Positions 1 to 8,833 of a DNA stretch of 64,000 nt are shown piece after piece. This stretch comes from Pelagomonas calceolata (taxonomy: Eukaryota; Sar; Pelagophyceae; Pelagomonadales; Pelagomonadaceae), in the NCBI GenBank assembly GCA_918797485.1, contig CAKKNE010000002.1, positions 834,501 through 898,500 on the forward strand, given 5' to 3'. The position numbers and the translations under genes were made by a program. The first letter of the stretch is position 1; every line of letters starts with the position of its first letter. The notes under the pieces were generated by a model. The model saw only the letters and a list, made by a program, of their open reading frames with translations. It had not been told where the DNA came from and did no database searches.

Positions 1-2
1 AA

Positions 3-683
3 GGTTTTAGTGACGAGGACGTTTGTTTGACGAAAGCATTAGGATTGGCTGTTGAGCGGGAGGGCGGCGCCGCGCGCGCTCGTGCGTTATTACGTCGAGG
101 CGCCGCGCGCGCGGACCTGGAACGCTTCGCTGAAGCAAAAGACGATCTGAAACGAGCAGCCCAGGACGCGCGAAAAATAGCGACGGATGCGAACGCATCA
201 ATGGAAGCGCGCAAAGATATGCGAGACGCCTATGAGGCTTGTAGGACTGAGCTCGAGCGACTGGTGCGCCAGCGGAAGGAACAAAAGGCTCGAGAGAAGG
301 CGGGCCTGTTCGGCGGATTGGATAGGGCCTTCTCCGACGTCGTCGAGGTCTCGGATGACAAGCCGCCCAAACCGCCGCCGTTGTTGTACGAGAAAGAAAT
401 TGAGACAACATTACGCAAGAAGCAACCTTGGAACCACGACCCCCGCTACTACGATGTACCAAGGGCGCCCCATGTGGTACCGCCGCCGGCGGAGACTATC
501 AGGACCGATAATTTGAAGGGCGAGTTCGAGGCTATCGACGAGGCCGAAACGGAGCAGGCGAAGTTGTCTTCCATGTTAAGGCAGAACGTGGTCATGCAGC
601 AGATGTACGACTGCAACGGCACGGGCCGGCGGGGGAAGCCGTCGAACGACCCCGAGTATATGGGTGGCGGGATGGTGGCGTGA
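3..683 (+). CDS. TPR-type protein, C-terminal part (5' end outside window)
   Basis: The frame is open from the window edge to a TGA at 681-683, so the start lies upstream. The first 80 residues are an amphipathic Ala/Arg/Glu-rich helix pair that reads like a tetratricopeptide unit (alternating small and aromatic positions around the RFAEAKDDLKRAA segment) followed by a charged coiled coil. After that come a Pro-rich stretch and a low-complexity tail rich in Met and Gly. TPR tails like this occur in cochaperones and dynein-assembly factors, but nothing here picks out a family. The stop is only 17 bp from the convergent gene's stop at 701. The call is that this is real coding sequence with unknown function. 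Confidence 0.6.
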   Translation, partial: GFSDEDVCLTKALGLAVEREGGAARARALLRRGAARADLERFAEAKDDLKRAAQDARKIATDANASMEARKDMRDAYEACRTELERLVRQRKEQKAREKAGLFGGLDRAFSDVVEVSDDKPPKPPPLLYEKEIETTLRKKQPWNHDPRYYDVPRAPHVVPPPAETIRTDNLKGEFEAIDEAETEQAKLSSMLRQNVVMQQMYDCNGTGRRGKPSNDPEYMGGGMVA

Positions 684-700
684 TGAGTAAGACTGTGATT

Positions 701-1084
701 TTATCCTGGCGGCGACGGCGTCTCGCGGGCGCGGAGCACTCCTTGCGCGTATCGTAAACTGTCCTCAATATTCAATGTGAGCGGATGCGCGCCACCGAAC
801 ACGCGCCGCGCGATCCGTTCAATTTCCTCGATCGTCGCCACGGCCTCGCGGAGATCATCGAGCGTGGCGGCGGGGTCCGTGTAGAACGCCCGCGCGTAAA
901 GCGACCTCATTTTGAGCGTCAGTCTATGTCCTTCTCCAAGAACGCGTCGCGCCACAGGTATCGTTTTGTGCAGCAGCGACCTGGCTTCTTCGGCTTCGGG
1001 CGCTTGCTCTAGATCAACGAGGGAGTTCGCATAGTTGAGGGCTGCTATAAAGGTGTTCAAGTGTTCCTCGCCATTGAGCTTCAA
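701..1084 (-). pseudogene. Kinesin-light-chain-like TPR protein, C-terminal fragment
   Basis: This 127-residue frame has two or three TPR units of the kinesin-light-chain/NB-ARC-associated type. Visible pieces are NYANSLVDL, ARRVLGEGHRLTLKMR and RRVFGGAHPLTLNIE, the alternating pattern of large TPR arrays, ending in RARETPSPPG. From memory, long pelagophyte TPR proteins end in a similar way, so this looks like the true C terminus of such a protein. The N-terminal repeats are missing: the only ATG, at 1084, sits within a repeat. A second TPR-like fragment begins a few bases away on the other strand. It could also be a short real gene. Truncated duplicate is preferred because the expected upstream repeats are absent. 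Confidence 0.5.
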
Positions 1085-1425
1085 ACGTCCATGAGGATTA
1101 CGCCGAACGCCCGTTAGACGACTACATCGTTGACGTGACCGAAGCTGTGGAGATCTTGGAGAAGGACGAACGGACGACGCGAAGTGTCCGAGGGAGCGAC
1201 CATCCCGAGGCCCAGCGCGTGGCGGACTTGCTCAGACGGATGCGATTGAGGCTCAAGCGCGCCCGCGACCAACAAAGCGCAGCTGAAATCGCGGCGGACG
1301 CAGAGGATGCTCGTTTAGCGGCCGAGGAGGACGCGTCGTTCGACTCGGACACGTACTCGAACTCCGCTTCCGACGCGTCCGAAGACGAGGACGACGAAGG
1401 AGAAGACTCGGCCTCGGAGAGCTAG
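1078..1425 (+). pseudogene. TPR-like fragment with acidic tail
   Basis: The frame opens after a stop at 1075 and has no early ATG, so it is either an exon or a broken end. It encodes a helix with the kinesin-light-chain-like RGSDHPEAQRVADLL motif, then a basic helix, and ends in a strongly acidic Asp/Glu/Ser tail. Its upstream edge abuts the start of the opposite-strand TPR fragment at 1084, so the two TPR pieces are head to head. An inversion inside one ancestral TPR gene, or two decayed copies, would explain this. The TPR assignment is weak because only one repeat unit is visible. Confidence 0.35.
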
Positions 1426-1477
1426 AGAAGTAAGTTGAGAAGTTCTATTTCTAGTTACCACAACACAAACGGATATA

Positions 1478-2671
1478 TCAGGGCCACAGCATAAAGGGCC
1501 GCCCGAGCGCCTCCCGCCGCTTCACTATTAATTGCGACACCGTCGAGCACGCGACGCCGACGAAGAGCCGCGCGCCCACGGCGAGGTCCATCTCCGCGGC
1601 CACGCGGCCCGGCGCGGACGCCTCCCCCAAGGACGCGTTCAGTATTTCAGAGACGGGCCGCACTCTCGAATTCCCCAGGGCGTCCCGCGCCCTATTGGGG
1701 TCGTCCGAGAGCAGGAGCACCGGCGCGGGATTGTTGAGAGCGTCGAGCACCGCGAAGACGCGGGCGAGGTCGGCGTCCGACGGCGGGCAGAACTTGGGTC
1801 GTTTGGCACATAAAGAGCCGAAGTCGCCCAATCGGACATGCACGGCGTCGTAGGTGCCCGTAGATTTCATGGCGTGCGCGACGACGGTCTGGAGTTGTGA
1901 GGAGGCGCGCAGCGCTGTGAGTAGAGCGCGCGCGCGCGGTTCCGACGCGTCGAGGCGCCCCAAGGCGTGCGCCGCGCAGGGCGCGAGGTGCGTCTTTTCG
2001 CGTCGCGGCGCGACGAGCCCGAGAAATGATGAAGAGGCGTTGAGTGCCGAGTCCCAGCGGAAGCCGGCTCTACACGGACTCGAAGCGACGTCCAGGCCGC
2101 GGCAGGGCCTAGCGCTCTTGAACGCGGAACGCTTATAAGCCTCTTGGTGGCACGGCCCCAGCAGCAGGAACTCCCTCACATCAACGCCGACGGCGCAGCG
2201 CGGTAATTTATTCAAGGCGACGGCGCCCGGGGCCACGACGCACGTCTGCACGAGCGAAGGCGCCGCGTACGCGCGCGCGTGTTTTTTCATCAGGCTGAAC
2301 GCGTACGCCGCCGGCGGAGAAAAAGCGTCGCACGTGTGCTCGTCGCCTTCCACGACGAAACTAACACCCTCACAATCATGCAGCATGGCGCGCCACGTCG
2401 CCACGTTCGCGACGGTTCGTAAGCGAGGGACGTCGAACACATCCTCGAAGGCGTGGTGCCGCGCGTCGCCTCGCATCGAAGACCGGTCCGCCCTCAAATC
2501 GGGCAGCACCAGGGTCCGCGTCGCGTCGCCGGCGCACTGCACGCGGCCGAGTAGCTGTTCCAGTTGATTCCCCAGGCCGCCGCCGCGCGCATAGTGATCC
2601 GGCCAGGCCATCCAGTAGTCCGTCGCATGCGCGGCTTGTAGGAGCCATGCGGCCGCGAGGCGTTTCGTCAT
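1478..2671 (-). CDS. O-fucosyltransferase-like glycosyltransferase, secretory
   Basis: This single-exon protein has 397 residues. A short N-terminal signal (MTKRLAAAWLLQAAHA) suggests ER/Golgi entry. Just after it comes ARGGGLGNQLEQLL, the Gly-rich GGxxNQ donor-site motif of GDP-fucose protein O-fucosyltransferases. The C-terminal half carries VHVRLGDFGS, matching the family's H-x-R-x-GD substrate/nucleotide motif, then LLLSDDPNRARD and VACSTVSQLIVKRR, equivalent to the late conserved S/T-x-F/S motif. Many Cys residues fit an oxidising compartment. The length is typical for POFUT-like enzymes (about 390-430). It likely fucosylates secreted proteins or wall polymers in the Golgi. Donor and acceptor are inferred from family only; a nodulation-type alpha-1,6 enzyme is an alternative. 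Confidence 0.65.
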   Translation of the reverse strand: MTKRLAAAWLLQAAHATDYWMAWPDHYARGGGLGNQLEQLLGRVQCAGDATRTLVLPDLRADRSSMRGDARHHAFEDVFDVPRLRTVANVATWRAMLHDCEGVSFVVEGDEHTCDAFSPPAAYAFSLMKKHARAYAAPSLVQTCVVAPGAVALNKLPRCAVGVDVREFLLLGPCHQEAYKRSAFKSARPCRGLDVASSPCRAGFRWDSALNASSSFLGLVAPRREKTHLAPCAAHALGRLDASEPRARALLTALRASSQLQTVVAHAMKSTGTYDAVHVRLGDFGSLCAKRPKFCPPSDADLARVFAVLDALNNPAPVLLLSDDPNRARDALGNSRVRPVSEILNASLGEASAPGRVAAEMDLAVGARLFVGVACSTVSQLIVKRREALGRPFMLWP

Positions 2672-3215
2672 CGCTGCTGGCTCATCGTTGCGGCGGTGGC
2701 GTCTTTGGGCAGCCGCTCTGTGTATGCAAATTTGAGTTCGGGTTCGTGCCAGGTCTGGGGCCGACGTGTGGTTTTTCGGATTGGCTTGAAGCCAGCACGA
2801 CTCCCTCTGCTGTGGAAATGTCTGCTCGGCTGCATCTCTGGGCTAGTAGGTTCCAATCGCCCATTTTGCAGGCTGGGCCGCAAAAGCGAGGGCTTATTGC
2901 GCACCGTGCGACGCCGTGCTGACTAAACCGACATCGTTTATCGAAAGCTTACCTCAGCGTGTGGGCCTCCTCTGCAAACCAGACTCTCGGAGGACGCGTA
3001 AGCGCCGCAAAAGCCCTGTCTAGCTCTGCAGCGAGCACTGCTATAGCGCGGGACTTGTAGCGACGCGCGGCCGTCACTGGTGCTGCTACGGGACCGCCTT
3101 GCACCTAGAGAGACGAGAGATCGTCAACTTGAGACGCACGCACGCAAACTATTCGAGCGCTCACCGCACTGCGAGACGCGCCGCTCACCCACCCCCAATA
3201 ACGCAGGTCGCCACC
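2672..3215. promoter_or_regulatory. Divergent promoter region of the fucosyltransferase-like and eL27 genes
   Basis: No coding frame is convincing here. The stretch is pyrimidine-rich near 3070-3200 and ends in a strong translation-start context (CCACCATGG) for eL27. A partial copy of the window's recurring promoter motif, GGCTAGTAGG, sits at 2841-2850; the same 10-mer recurs at 24415-24424. Confidence 0.4.
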
Positions 3216-3644
3216 ATGGGCGTCATCAAGAGCGGCAAGGTCGTCATCGTCCTGCAGGGACGGTTCGCGGGCCGCAAGGCTATTGTGGTGAAAGCCTACG
3301 ACGATGGCAATGCGGAGCGGCGATTCGCGCACGCGATGGTTGCGGGCATCGACCGCGCGCCCCGGAAGGTGACGCGGAGCATGTCCAAGGAGAAGATCCA
3401 GAAGCGCACGAAGATGAAGCCCTTTTTGAAGTACGTCAACTACACGCACCTCATGCCCACGAGATATGTGGTCGATCTTGATCTGAAGAAGATCGTGGAC
3501 GAGAGCGGGCTCAAGGAGGGCAAGGCCGAGGCGCGCAAGGCCATCAAGAAGGTCTTCGAGGAGCGGTACCACCAGCAGTCGTCGGCGAAGAAGGAGAAGA
3601 AGGCCGCGGGCACGATGTACTTCTACAAGAAGATGGCGTTCTAA
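3216..3644 (+). CDS. RPL27: 60S ribosomal protein eL27
   Basis: This 142-residue protein aligns from end to end with eukaryotic eL27. It has the N-terminal KOW segment (GKVVIVLQGRFAGRKAIVVK), then the YDDGNAERRFAHAMVAGIDRAPRKV block, the KPFLKYVNYTHLMPTRYVVDL block, and the C-terminal YHQQ plus FYKKMAF ending. The protein is a structural component of the cytosolic large subunit. I chose the ATG at 3216 because it sits in a perfect CCACCATGG context and gives the usual length (about 136-143); the open frame continues upstream only without homology. There is no intron, although ribosomal protein genes often have them. Its stop is 50 bp from the convergent GlnRS stop. Confidence 0.97.
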   Translation: MGVIKSGKVVIVLQGRFAGRKAIVVKAYDDGNAERRFAHAMVAGIDRAPRKVTRSMSKEKIQKRTKMKPFLKYVNYTHLMPTRYVVDLDLKKIVDESGLKEGKAEARKAIKKVFEERYHQQSSAKKEKKAAGTMYFYKKMAF

Positions 3645-3693
3645 GTTATGTTTCCTTAATTGTCTCGCCGACGGCGTCTAGAACTAGATATAC

Positions 3694-6437
3694 TTATCCA
3701 ACGCTCGCCCCGTCGCCGACGTCCACGGCGGCCACCGCGCGGTCCGCCGCGAGGACGCAGTCGCCCAATACCACACGATTGGAGGAAGTCGACAGCGCCG
3801 CCTGCGCCGTCGGCCAGAGCTTCTTGTTGTTCATCTGGTTCGGCGTCGCGGGGTCCGCCGCCGGAAGGCCGTTGAACAGGGCCCGCGTTCCGGGTGCCGC
3901 GTCCACTTCCACCAGTCGGGTCGTATCATCTAGAGTAGCGCAGACGAGCATGCCCTGGCTCTTGAAGCCCGCCAAATTGCGCGGCTTCGTGTTGGCCAAT
4001 ACTATAACGTTCTTCCCCGCGAGGCCGTCGGGGTAGGCTTCGCGTAGCGCGGCGCCGATGGTGCGAGGCTCGCCCTCGCCGACGTCCACCGAGCACTTCC
4101 ACAACGTGTCCGAGTCCTCGACAGGTTCTGACGATACTACACTACCAACCAACAACTCGAGGCGCGCCGCCGCGGCCTGGTCCGCCGGCAGATCTAAGGC
4201 TGCCTCTTTTTTCTTCTTGGGCTGCGTTAATTTCTCCGCTGATTTCCGCTTCTTGCCGCCGAAGACGTCTTTCAAAGGAGCGCACCGATTCAGTACCAAT
4301 GGCGCACCCGGCAAGCGCTGGGGAGGAATCGCGGGGCTCCCCGCCGCGTCGACGCAAAAGTAGCCGTTCCGCTCGAGCTGCGTTACCGAACGAGGCTCGT
4401 CGTAGGCCCGATCGACCACATCCCTTTCCACGAGTGCTTCCACCAACTCCTCCAAGGCTCCTTGTGGATCTGCGTTATCATCACCACTAGGTTTTTCTGC
4501 TTTAAATAAATTGCCGTACAACCTCACGATGCAGGGCACGGCGTCGTCTCTCCGCAACCAATGAATGATGCCCTTGCATCTTGCTCCTGATCCTTTGGCG
4601 CCCGCGCGCGTGTCGCGCTCGACCGAACATAACAGTCTACATACATCTCCGTTGTCGTCCCTTTCCACAGAATTACACTGAACGACGTAGGCGTACCTCA
4701 GGCGCACGCGACCGCCCTCGACCAATCTGTTAAATCCCTTCGGGGGCTCGCCCGCCTGCAGGTCGTGAAAGTCGGTCCGCTCGATCACGAGGTCGGAACC
4801 GAAGCGCAACGGTCTCACGCCAAAGTCTTTCTTCGGGTGCCGCGGCGCCTCCAGCGCTTCGTCGGCTTCGTCAGCTTCCGTCCAGTCTACGACGGTTAAC
4901 GGTAAAGGCCGCAACACCCCAAACGCTCTCGCGGCCGACTCGTCGAGGACGTCTCGCACGCAGTCCTCCAGCACCTCGCTCTCGATGAACGCGTCGGCCT
5001 TGGATACGCCGACGCGCTCCGCGTACTCCCTTAACGCAGCGGGCGGCACGCCCTTCCTTCGCAGACCTGCGCGGAGCATTTCTGTCAAATCGGTCCGAAC
5101 GGCCTCAAGATCATCTCCTGGAGACGACGCGCGTCGATGGCGTGAAGGACGCCGAGATCAGACCTGACAAGGTGGGCAACCGGGGATCATCCCAGCCGTT
5201 GACCAGTCGATCATCGACGAGCTTCGCGAGTTTTCTTTTGGACATGACCGTGTGCGCCACGTTCAACCGGGAAAACTCGATCTGGCGCGGCGGCTTTAAC
5301 CTGTGTGGAAATCAAAATTTTACGGCGCGGTCGTGCTGAATCTTCGCGTCAACCTCCACGCCATCGACGCGACGCCTGCTCGATGGCGTGCACCCGACGC
5401 ACTGGTTGATTTCCACACAGGTCTAACGGAGGCTCCGTCTCGATCGGCGTCGGCGTTTCCGGTGATGCTCGATAGTCCTCGGGATTGCCGCCAGCCTTGG
5501 ACAAGCACCCGAGGACCCAGGCGTCGTCCCTGACTTCGGGACACTTGGCCACGACCCAGTCGTAGAGCGGTCGGTGGTCCTCGAACTCCAGAGTACACAA
5601 GCTATGAGTAATCCCCTCAATCGCGTCGCTCAAGGCGTGGGCGAAGTCGTACATGGGGTACAACCTCCAAGCATCTCCGGTCCGAGGGTGCGTCGCTTCC
5701 TTCACTCGGTACAAGGCCGGATCCCTCAGATTTAAGTTGGGAGACGCCATGTCGATCTTCGCTCGCAAAACAGCACTCCCGGCCGGTAAATCGCCGTTGC
5801 GCATCGCTTCTAGTAATTGCAGGTTCTCGTCGACGGTTCTATCTCGATATGGGGAATTTTCACCAGGGGACGTTAACGAGCCTCGTCTCAATTTCATGTC
5901 CTCGGCGGACTGAGAATCGACGTAGGCGTCGCCTCGTCTAACGAGTAACTTCGCACACGCGTACAGCACGTCAAAATAATCGGAAGCGTGGCGCACGCCC
6001 TCGAACCACGGGTCCTCATCATTTTCACCGACCAACCACCTTACATCCTCCAAAATCGCGTCGGCAAAGATCTGCTGCTCCTTCTCGGGGTTCGTGTCGT
6101 CCAGTCGCAAATGCGTCCGGCCCCCATAGTCCTTCGCAATCCCGAAATTGAGGCAGATCGACTTCGCGTGGCCGAGATGCAAGTACCCGTTCGGTTCCGG
6201 CGGGAACCTCGTAATGATGGTCTCGTGCTTCTTTTCTTTTATGTCGTTCTCGATGATGTCTCGAATAAAGTGCTTGCGTCCCGTGATTTCCTGGGGCGGT
6301 TCTGCTGGCGTTTGCTTGCGCTGGCGCCGCGCGTCGACTACTTCTATTTCCTCGGCTTTTAGTAATGTGTGCTTGCGCCGCGGAGCTGGCGGCTGCAGCG
6401 CTGCTGCGCTGACGAGCAGCAGTGCCAGCGACCGCAT
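3694..6437 (-). CDS. QARS: Glutaminyl-tRNA synthetase with C-terminal EMAPII-like tRNA-binding domain (3 exons)
   Basis: The class I synthetase charges tRNA-Gln with glutamine. Exons are 6437-5428, 5300-5164 and 5066-3694, giving about 839 residues. Landmarks are [17 protein letters not shown] with the HIGH-type motif, [30 protein letters not shown], and [17 protein letters not shown] with the MSKRK signature followed by [14 protein letters not shown]. Splicing is needed to reach GWDDPR and again to reach LRRKGV, which supports both introns. After the anticodon-binding barrels a charged Lys-rich linker leads to an OB-fold ([12 protein letters not shown] ... [13 protein letters not shown]) like EMAPII/Arc1p/MetRS tails. 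The ATG at 6437 gives a signal-like leader ending in an AAALQPP plastid-type motif; an in-frame ATG at 6491 also exists. The first intron is an introner. Confidence 0.9.
5067..5163 (-). other. GlnRS intron 2, decayed introner
   Basis: Splicing from TCAG|GTCTGA to GCGCAG|GTCTG joins PTLSG to LRRKG and restores the conserved synthetase sequence. The terminal inverted repeats are gone, but the hairpin core found in intact introners (GCGTCGATGGCGTG, 5131-5144) remains. Both splice junctions are followed by GTCTG, which may be the remains of a target duplication. Confidence 0.75.
5301..5420 (-). mobile_element. Introner, long subfamily, forming GlnRS intron 1
   Basis: This 120-bp element has inverted ends CTGTGTGGAAATCAA / TTGATTTCCACACAG. 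On the gene strand the flanks are GTTAGACC before and GTTAAAGC after, an 8-bp target duplication with two mismatches. Using the first GT as the 5' splice site and the element's CAG as the 3' site (intron 5427-5301) keeps the synthetase frame. An alternative 5' site inside the element end is also in frame and adds three residues. The interior has the family's hairpin core. Confidence 0.88.
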
Positions 6438-6822
6438 CGTTTCGCGAATGCTGGCGTGGGAGAGCAAGTGCTCCTGCTCGACGTGGTGCACTACAGCGGC
6501 GCGTGCGCGAGGAACAAGCTCGGTGGCCCGTGCTATACCGATAAACAGATCGTTACAACGCCTTCGCAGCTGTGTAAGCGCAGCGACGACGGCCTACAAC
6601 ATCAAACTCAAACCCATCGCGATACCCGCACGTAAGCCATTTGTGTCTCTAGGCCCTGATATTCTTGTTGTCGGCCTGAAAGACGTCGTGGATTCGAAAG
6701 GCGTTAACTTTTGAGCGCTCCGCGTCGGCGCCTCTCGTTCCCAGAGACGGCGTCTCAGTGGCACAATTACGTCCGCGCGCGCCTCTTCTAACGCATTTGG
6801 ATTGATTCCCACACGCATCGTC
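6438..6822. promoter_or_regulatory. Divergent upstream region, GlnRS and KEN-box gene
   Basis: No supported gene was found. It must hold the promoters of the GlnRS gene (minus) and the small KEN-box gene (plus). A TTGATTCCCACACGC string at 6802-6816 resembles an introner end but has no partner, so I do not call an element. No tRNA cloverleaf was found. Confidence 0.3.
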
Positions 6823-6999
6823 ATGGATAACGTCGCTCACAATAAGGAGAACTCGCCGCTCGTCGCTCGGAAGGAGCTAGAGCCTCAGGACGCAAGCAAG
6901 ACCCAGGAACATTCGAGCGACCTGCGGGGGCCGCGCAAACCCAATATCACGTCTTTCGTGTTGAAACCGGTGACGCTCCCCAAGCCGCTGCAAATTTAG
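6823..6999 (+). CDS. 58-residue microprotein with a KEN box
   Basis: The ATG at 6823 opens a 58-residue hydrophilic protein with no membrane or signal segment. Residues 8-12 are KENSP, the canonical KEN-box degron context recognised by the APC/C ubiquitin ligase, and a basic Pro-rich segment (LRGPRKPNITSFVLKP) follows. The gene lies 49 bp upstream of the ABM gene on the same strand and shares the intergenic space with GlnRS. A cell-cycle-regulated small protein is possible but is inferred from one short motif. The frame could also be an upstream ORF of the ABM transcript or a chance ORF. Confidence 0.45.
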   Translation: MDNVAHNKENSPLVARKELEPQDASKTQEHSSDLRGPRKPNITSFVLKPVTLPKPLQI

Positions 7000-7048
7000 A
7001 GCCGAATTGAGCTAAATCAATACGTTTACAAGTACTCGACGCGACGTA

Positions 7049-7411
7049 ATGGAGCGCCCCGCCGAACATAATTGTCCGACGACGCACAAGGCGCCGCCGG
7101 CACCTTATTACGCCGTGATCTTCTCCTCGACGCTATCAGACAACGCGGAGGGCTACGGCGCCATGGCCGAGCGCATGGTCGAGCTCGCGAGGCAGCAAGA
7201 AGGATTTATTGACGTCGAGAGCGCGAGCCGCACGAGCGAGGGCTTCGGCATCACCGTGTCCTACTGGAGAGACCTCGAGTCCATATCAAGATGGAAGGCT
7301 CAATCCGAGCACGCCGCCGCGCAGAGGATGGGCCGCGACGCGTTCTACCGAAGCTATAAGTTGCGGATCGCGCGCGTCGAGAGGGACTACGGCTTCGACC
7401 GGGACGCGTAA
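7049..7411 (+). CDS. ABM (antibiotic biosynthesis monooxygenase)-fold protein
   Basis: This 120-residue protein is the size of a single ABM ferredoxin-like domain with a short N-terminal extension. Visible family features are the first strand YYAVIFSSTL, the helix GAMAERMVELARQQEGFIDVES, the strand GFGITVSYWRDLESISRWK and the late Arg/Tyr-rich helix. Members (YgiN/PA-type) act as small quinol monooxygenases or heme-degrading enzymes, and many have unknown substrates. There is no signal peptide, so it is likely cytosolic. Its stop is 16 bp from the convergent YqeY gene's stop. Confidence 0.75.
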   Translation: MERPAEHNCPTTHKAPPAPYYAVIFSSTLSDNAEGYGAMAERMVELARQQEGFIDVESASRTSEGFGITVSYWRDLESISRWKAQSEHAAAQRMGRDAFYRSYKLRIARVERDYGFDRDA

Positions 7412-7427
7412 ATATGAACACAAGTTG

Positions 7428-8458
7428 TTACCCACACATCTCGTTGCAGAGCTCCCGCGCCAGCTTCCCGTCGAGCTCGTCCTTGTGGTCCTTCATCAGC
7501 ATACCCATGAGCTTCCCCGGGTTCGTGTTGCCGGCGTCTATTAACGATTGGATCCACCCTCGTACCGTATCTTCGGACGCCAGCGCCGGGAGCCACTGCG
7601 CAATCACATCCAACTCGGCCTTCTCGGCCGCCGCGCGCTCGGGCTCGCCGCCCTTCTCGAACATCTCTATCGACTCCTGGCGCATCTTGCTCCTGTGTGA
7701 TGAAAACGGTCGCGGCGACTGCGCGTGGGGGCGGACGCTGTACCACATACATCTTCCGCAATACCTTCACCGCTTCCGCGTCGGAGACGGCCTCGACGCC
7801 CGACTCCTTCGCCGCGTTCGTGAGCGCCGTCTTGATGAGGCGTAACGTGGAGGTCAGGTCCTTGTCGCGCGCCTTCATGGCCTGGATCACGCGCGTGTCT
7901 ACCTGTGCGCACATCACCGCGTCGCGTCGATGGCGTAAGGCGCTTCCGACGCCGCGTTCAAACATCAGCAGCAATAGGCAGCGGCTCCGCCGGGGGCGCG
8001 GGGGCCGGCGCGGGCGCGGGAGCTGGGGCCGGCGCGGGTGCGGGCTCCGACACCTCTACCGCCGCAGCAGACACGTCGCCGCGCTCCGCCGCGCGCAGCT
8101 CCTCGGCGAATTCTTCTTCTGAGAGCTCGTCGAACATCTCCTCCTCCTCCTCGCTCATGAGCCCGATCTGGTAGCCGAGCGACGCGGCCTTCTTCTGGAT
8201 CTTCGTCATCAATCTACCAGACATACGGCGGTTCGCGAGGTAGAATTCCGGCGAGGAGATGACTTCCGCGAGGTCGTCTATTGTGACGACCTTCTGGAGG
8301 TCGGACTTGACGCGCTGCCTTATTTTAAGCTGCTTGCGGCCGTAGCGCATCGAGATGCCGCTGCTTTGAACTCTCCGTTGCTGCACGGGGAGGCGGTTGC
8401 GCGACGGCGCGAGAGCACTCACCGCCAGTGCATTGATGGTGATCAGGGAGAGCAGCAT
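7428..8458 (-). CDS. Plastid-type YqeY/GatB-tail protein with a novel N-terminal domain (3 exons)
   Basis: Exons are 8458-7964, 7902-7751 and 7692-7428, about 303 residues. The C-terminal half is a complete YqeY (GatB/GatE tail) domain: VIQAMKARDKDLTSTLRLIKTAL, then MRQESIEMFEKGG after the second splice, then IAQWLPALASEDTV and NPGKLMGMLMKDHK. That fold binds tRNA and occurs as a tail on GatB and on some bacterial GlnRS. The N-terminal half is new to me: MLLSLITINALAVSALAPS looks like a signal peptide plus plastid motif, then an Arg/Lys-rich domain (residues 25-85), an acidic stretch and an Ala-Pro linker. Both splice joins are in frame. A role in organellar tRNA or amidotransferase work is inference; the GlnRS gene lies about 1 kb away. 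Confidence 0.82.
7693..7750 (-). other. YqeY intron 2 (58 bp)
   Basis: The intron runs GTATGTGG to ATCACACAG and joins LRKM to SKMRQESI, the expected YqeY sequence. No introner core is visible. The CACACAG end matches the introner terminus, so it may be a very reduced copy. Confidence 0.75.
7903..7963 (-). other. YqeY intron 1, decayed introner (61 bp)
   Basis: The intron starts GTTTGAAC and ends GCGCACAG|GTAGACAC, joining the Ala-Pro linker to the YqeY domain in frame. The family hairpin core (CGTCGATGGCGTAAGG on the plus strand) is retained, along with one recognisable end (CTGTGCGC). The flanking octamers match at only 4 of 8 positions, which suggests an old insertion. Confidence 0.8.
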
Positions 8459-8605
8459 GTTGTATGAAGCTCCTGGGAGCGATGTTGGAGCGGAATTGTT
8501 GGTGCCGTGCTGCTGCAAGTACGAACGCTAAATTGTGCTTTACAACGAGCTGCCAAAGTGCTCTCGACAGCAACAGGCGATGGCGCCCAGACTTGCTGGG
8601 GATGC

Positions 8606-8628
8606 CTAGTGTCTTACAAGCCGCTAGC
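8606..8628 (-). promoter_or_regulatory. GCTAG palindromic promoter motif, copy 1
   Basis: The motif reads CTAGTGTCTTAC then AAGCCGCTAGC. It lies in the divergent spacer (8459-8833) between the YqeY gene, 148 bp from its ATG, and the coiled-coil/Tudor gene, 206 bp from its ATG. No other feature was recognised in that spacer. Confidence 0.7.
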
Positions 8629-8833
8629 AATCGCGCTGGGGCGAGAGGTACCCAGGAGATAAAAGTACGGACACGGATAGCTCGTCGGCGCCCCTCTCCG
8701 TGCGGGGCTCTCGCCTCGTTTGAGTGGTTTGCTCGAACTGTGCGAGGGGCAGCCCACCGACGACGACCGCAATCAACGCGAGGCAGCCCTAAAAAAGCTA
8801 TCGAAGGACGCCGTCGCCGCGGGGCAGTGAAGA

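Noticed and set aside
6490-6720. A tRNA or small RNA gene in the GlnRS upstream region
   Set aside because: No cloverleaf, A/B box pair or known RNA motif could be drawn.
6802-6816. Single introner-like end (TTGATTCCCACACGC) upstream of the KEN-box gene
   Set aside because: No second end, core or duplication; one 15-bp partial match is not enough.
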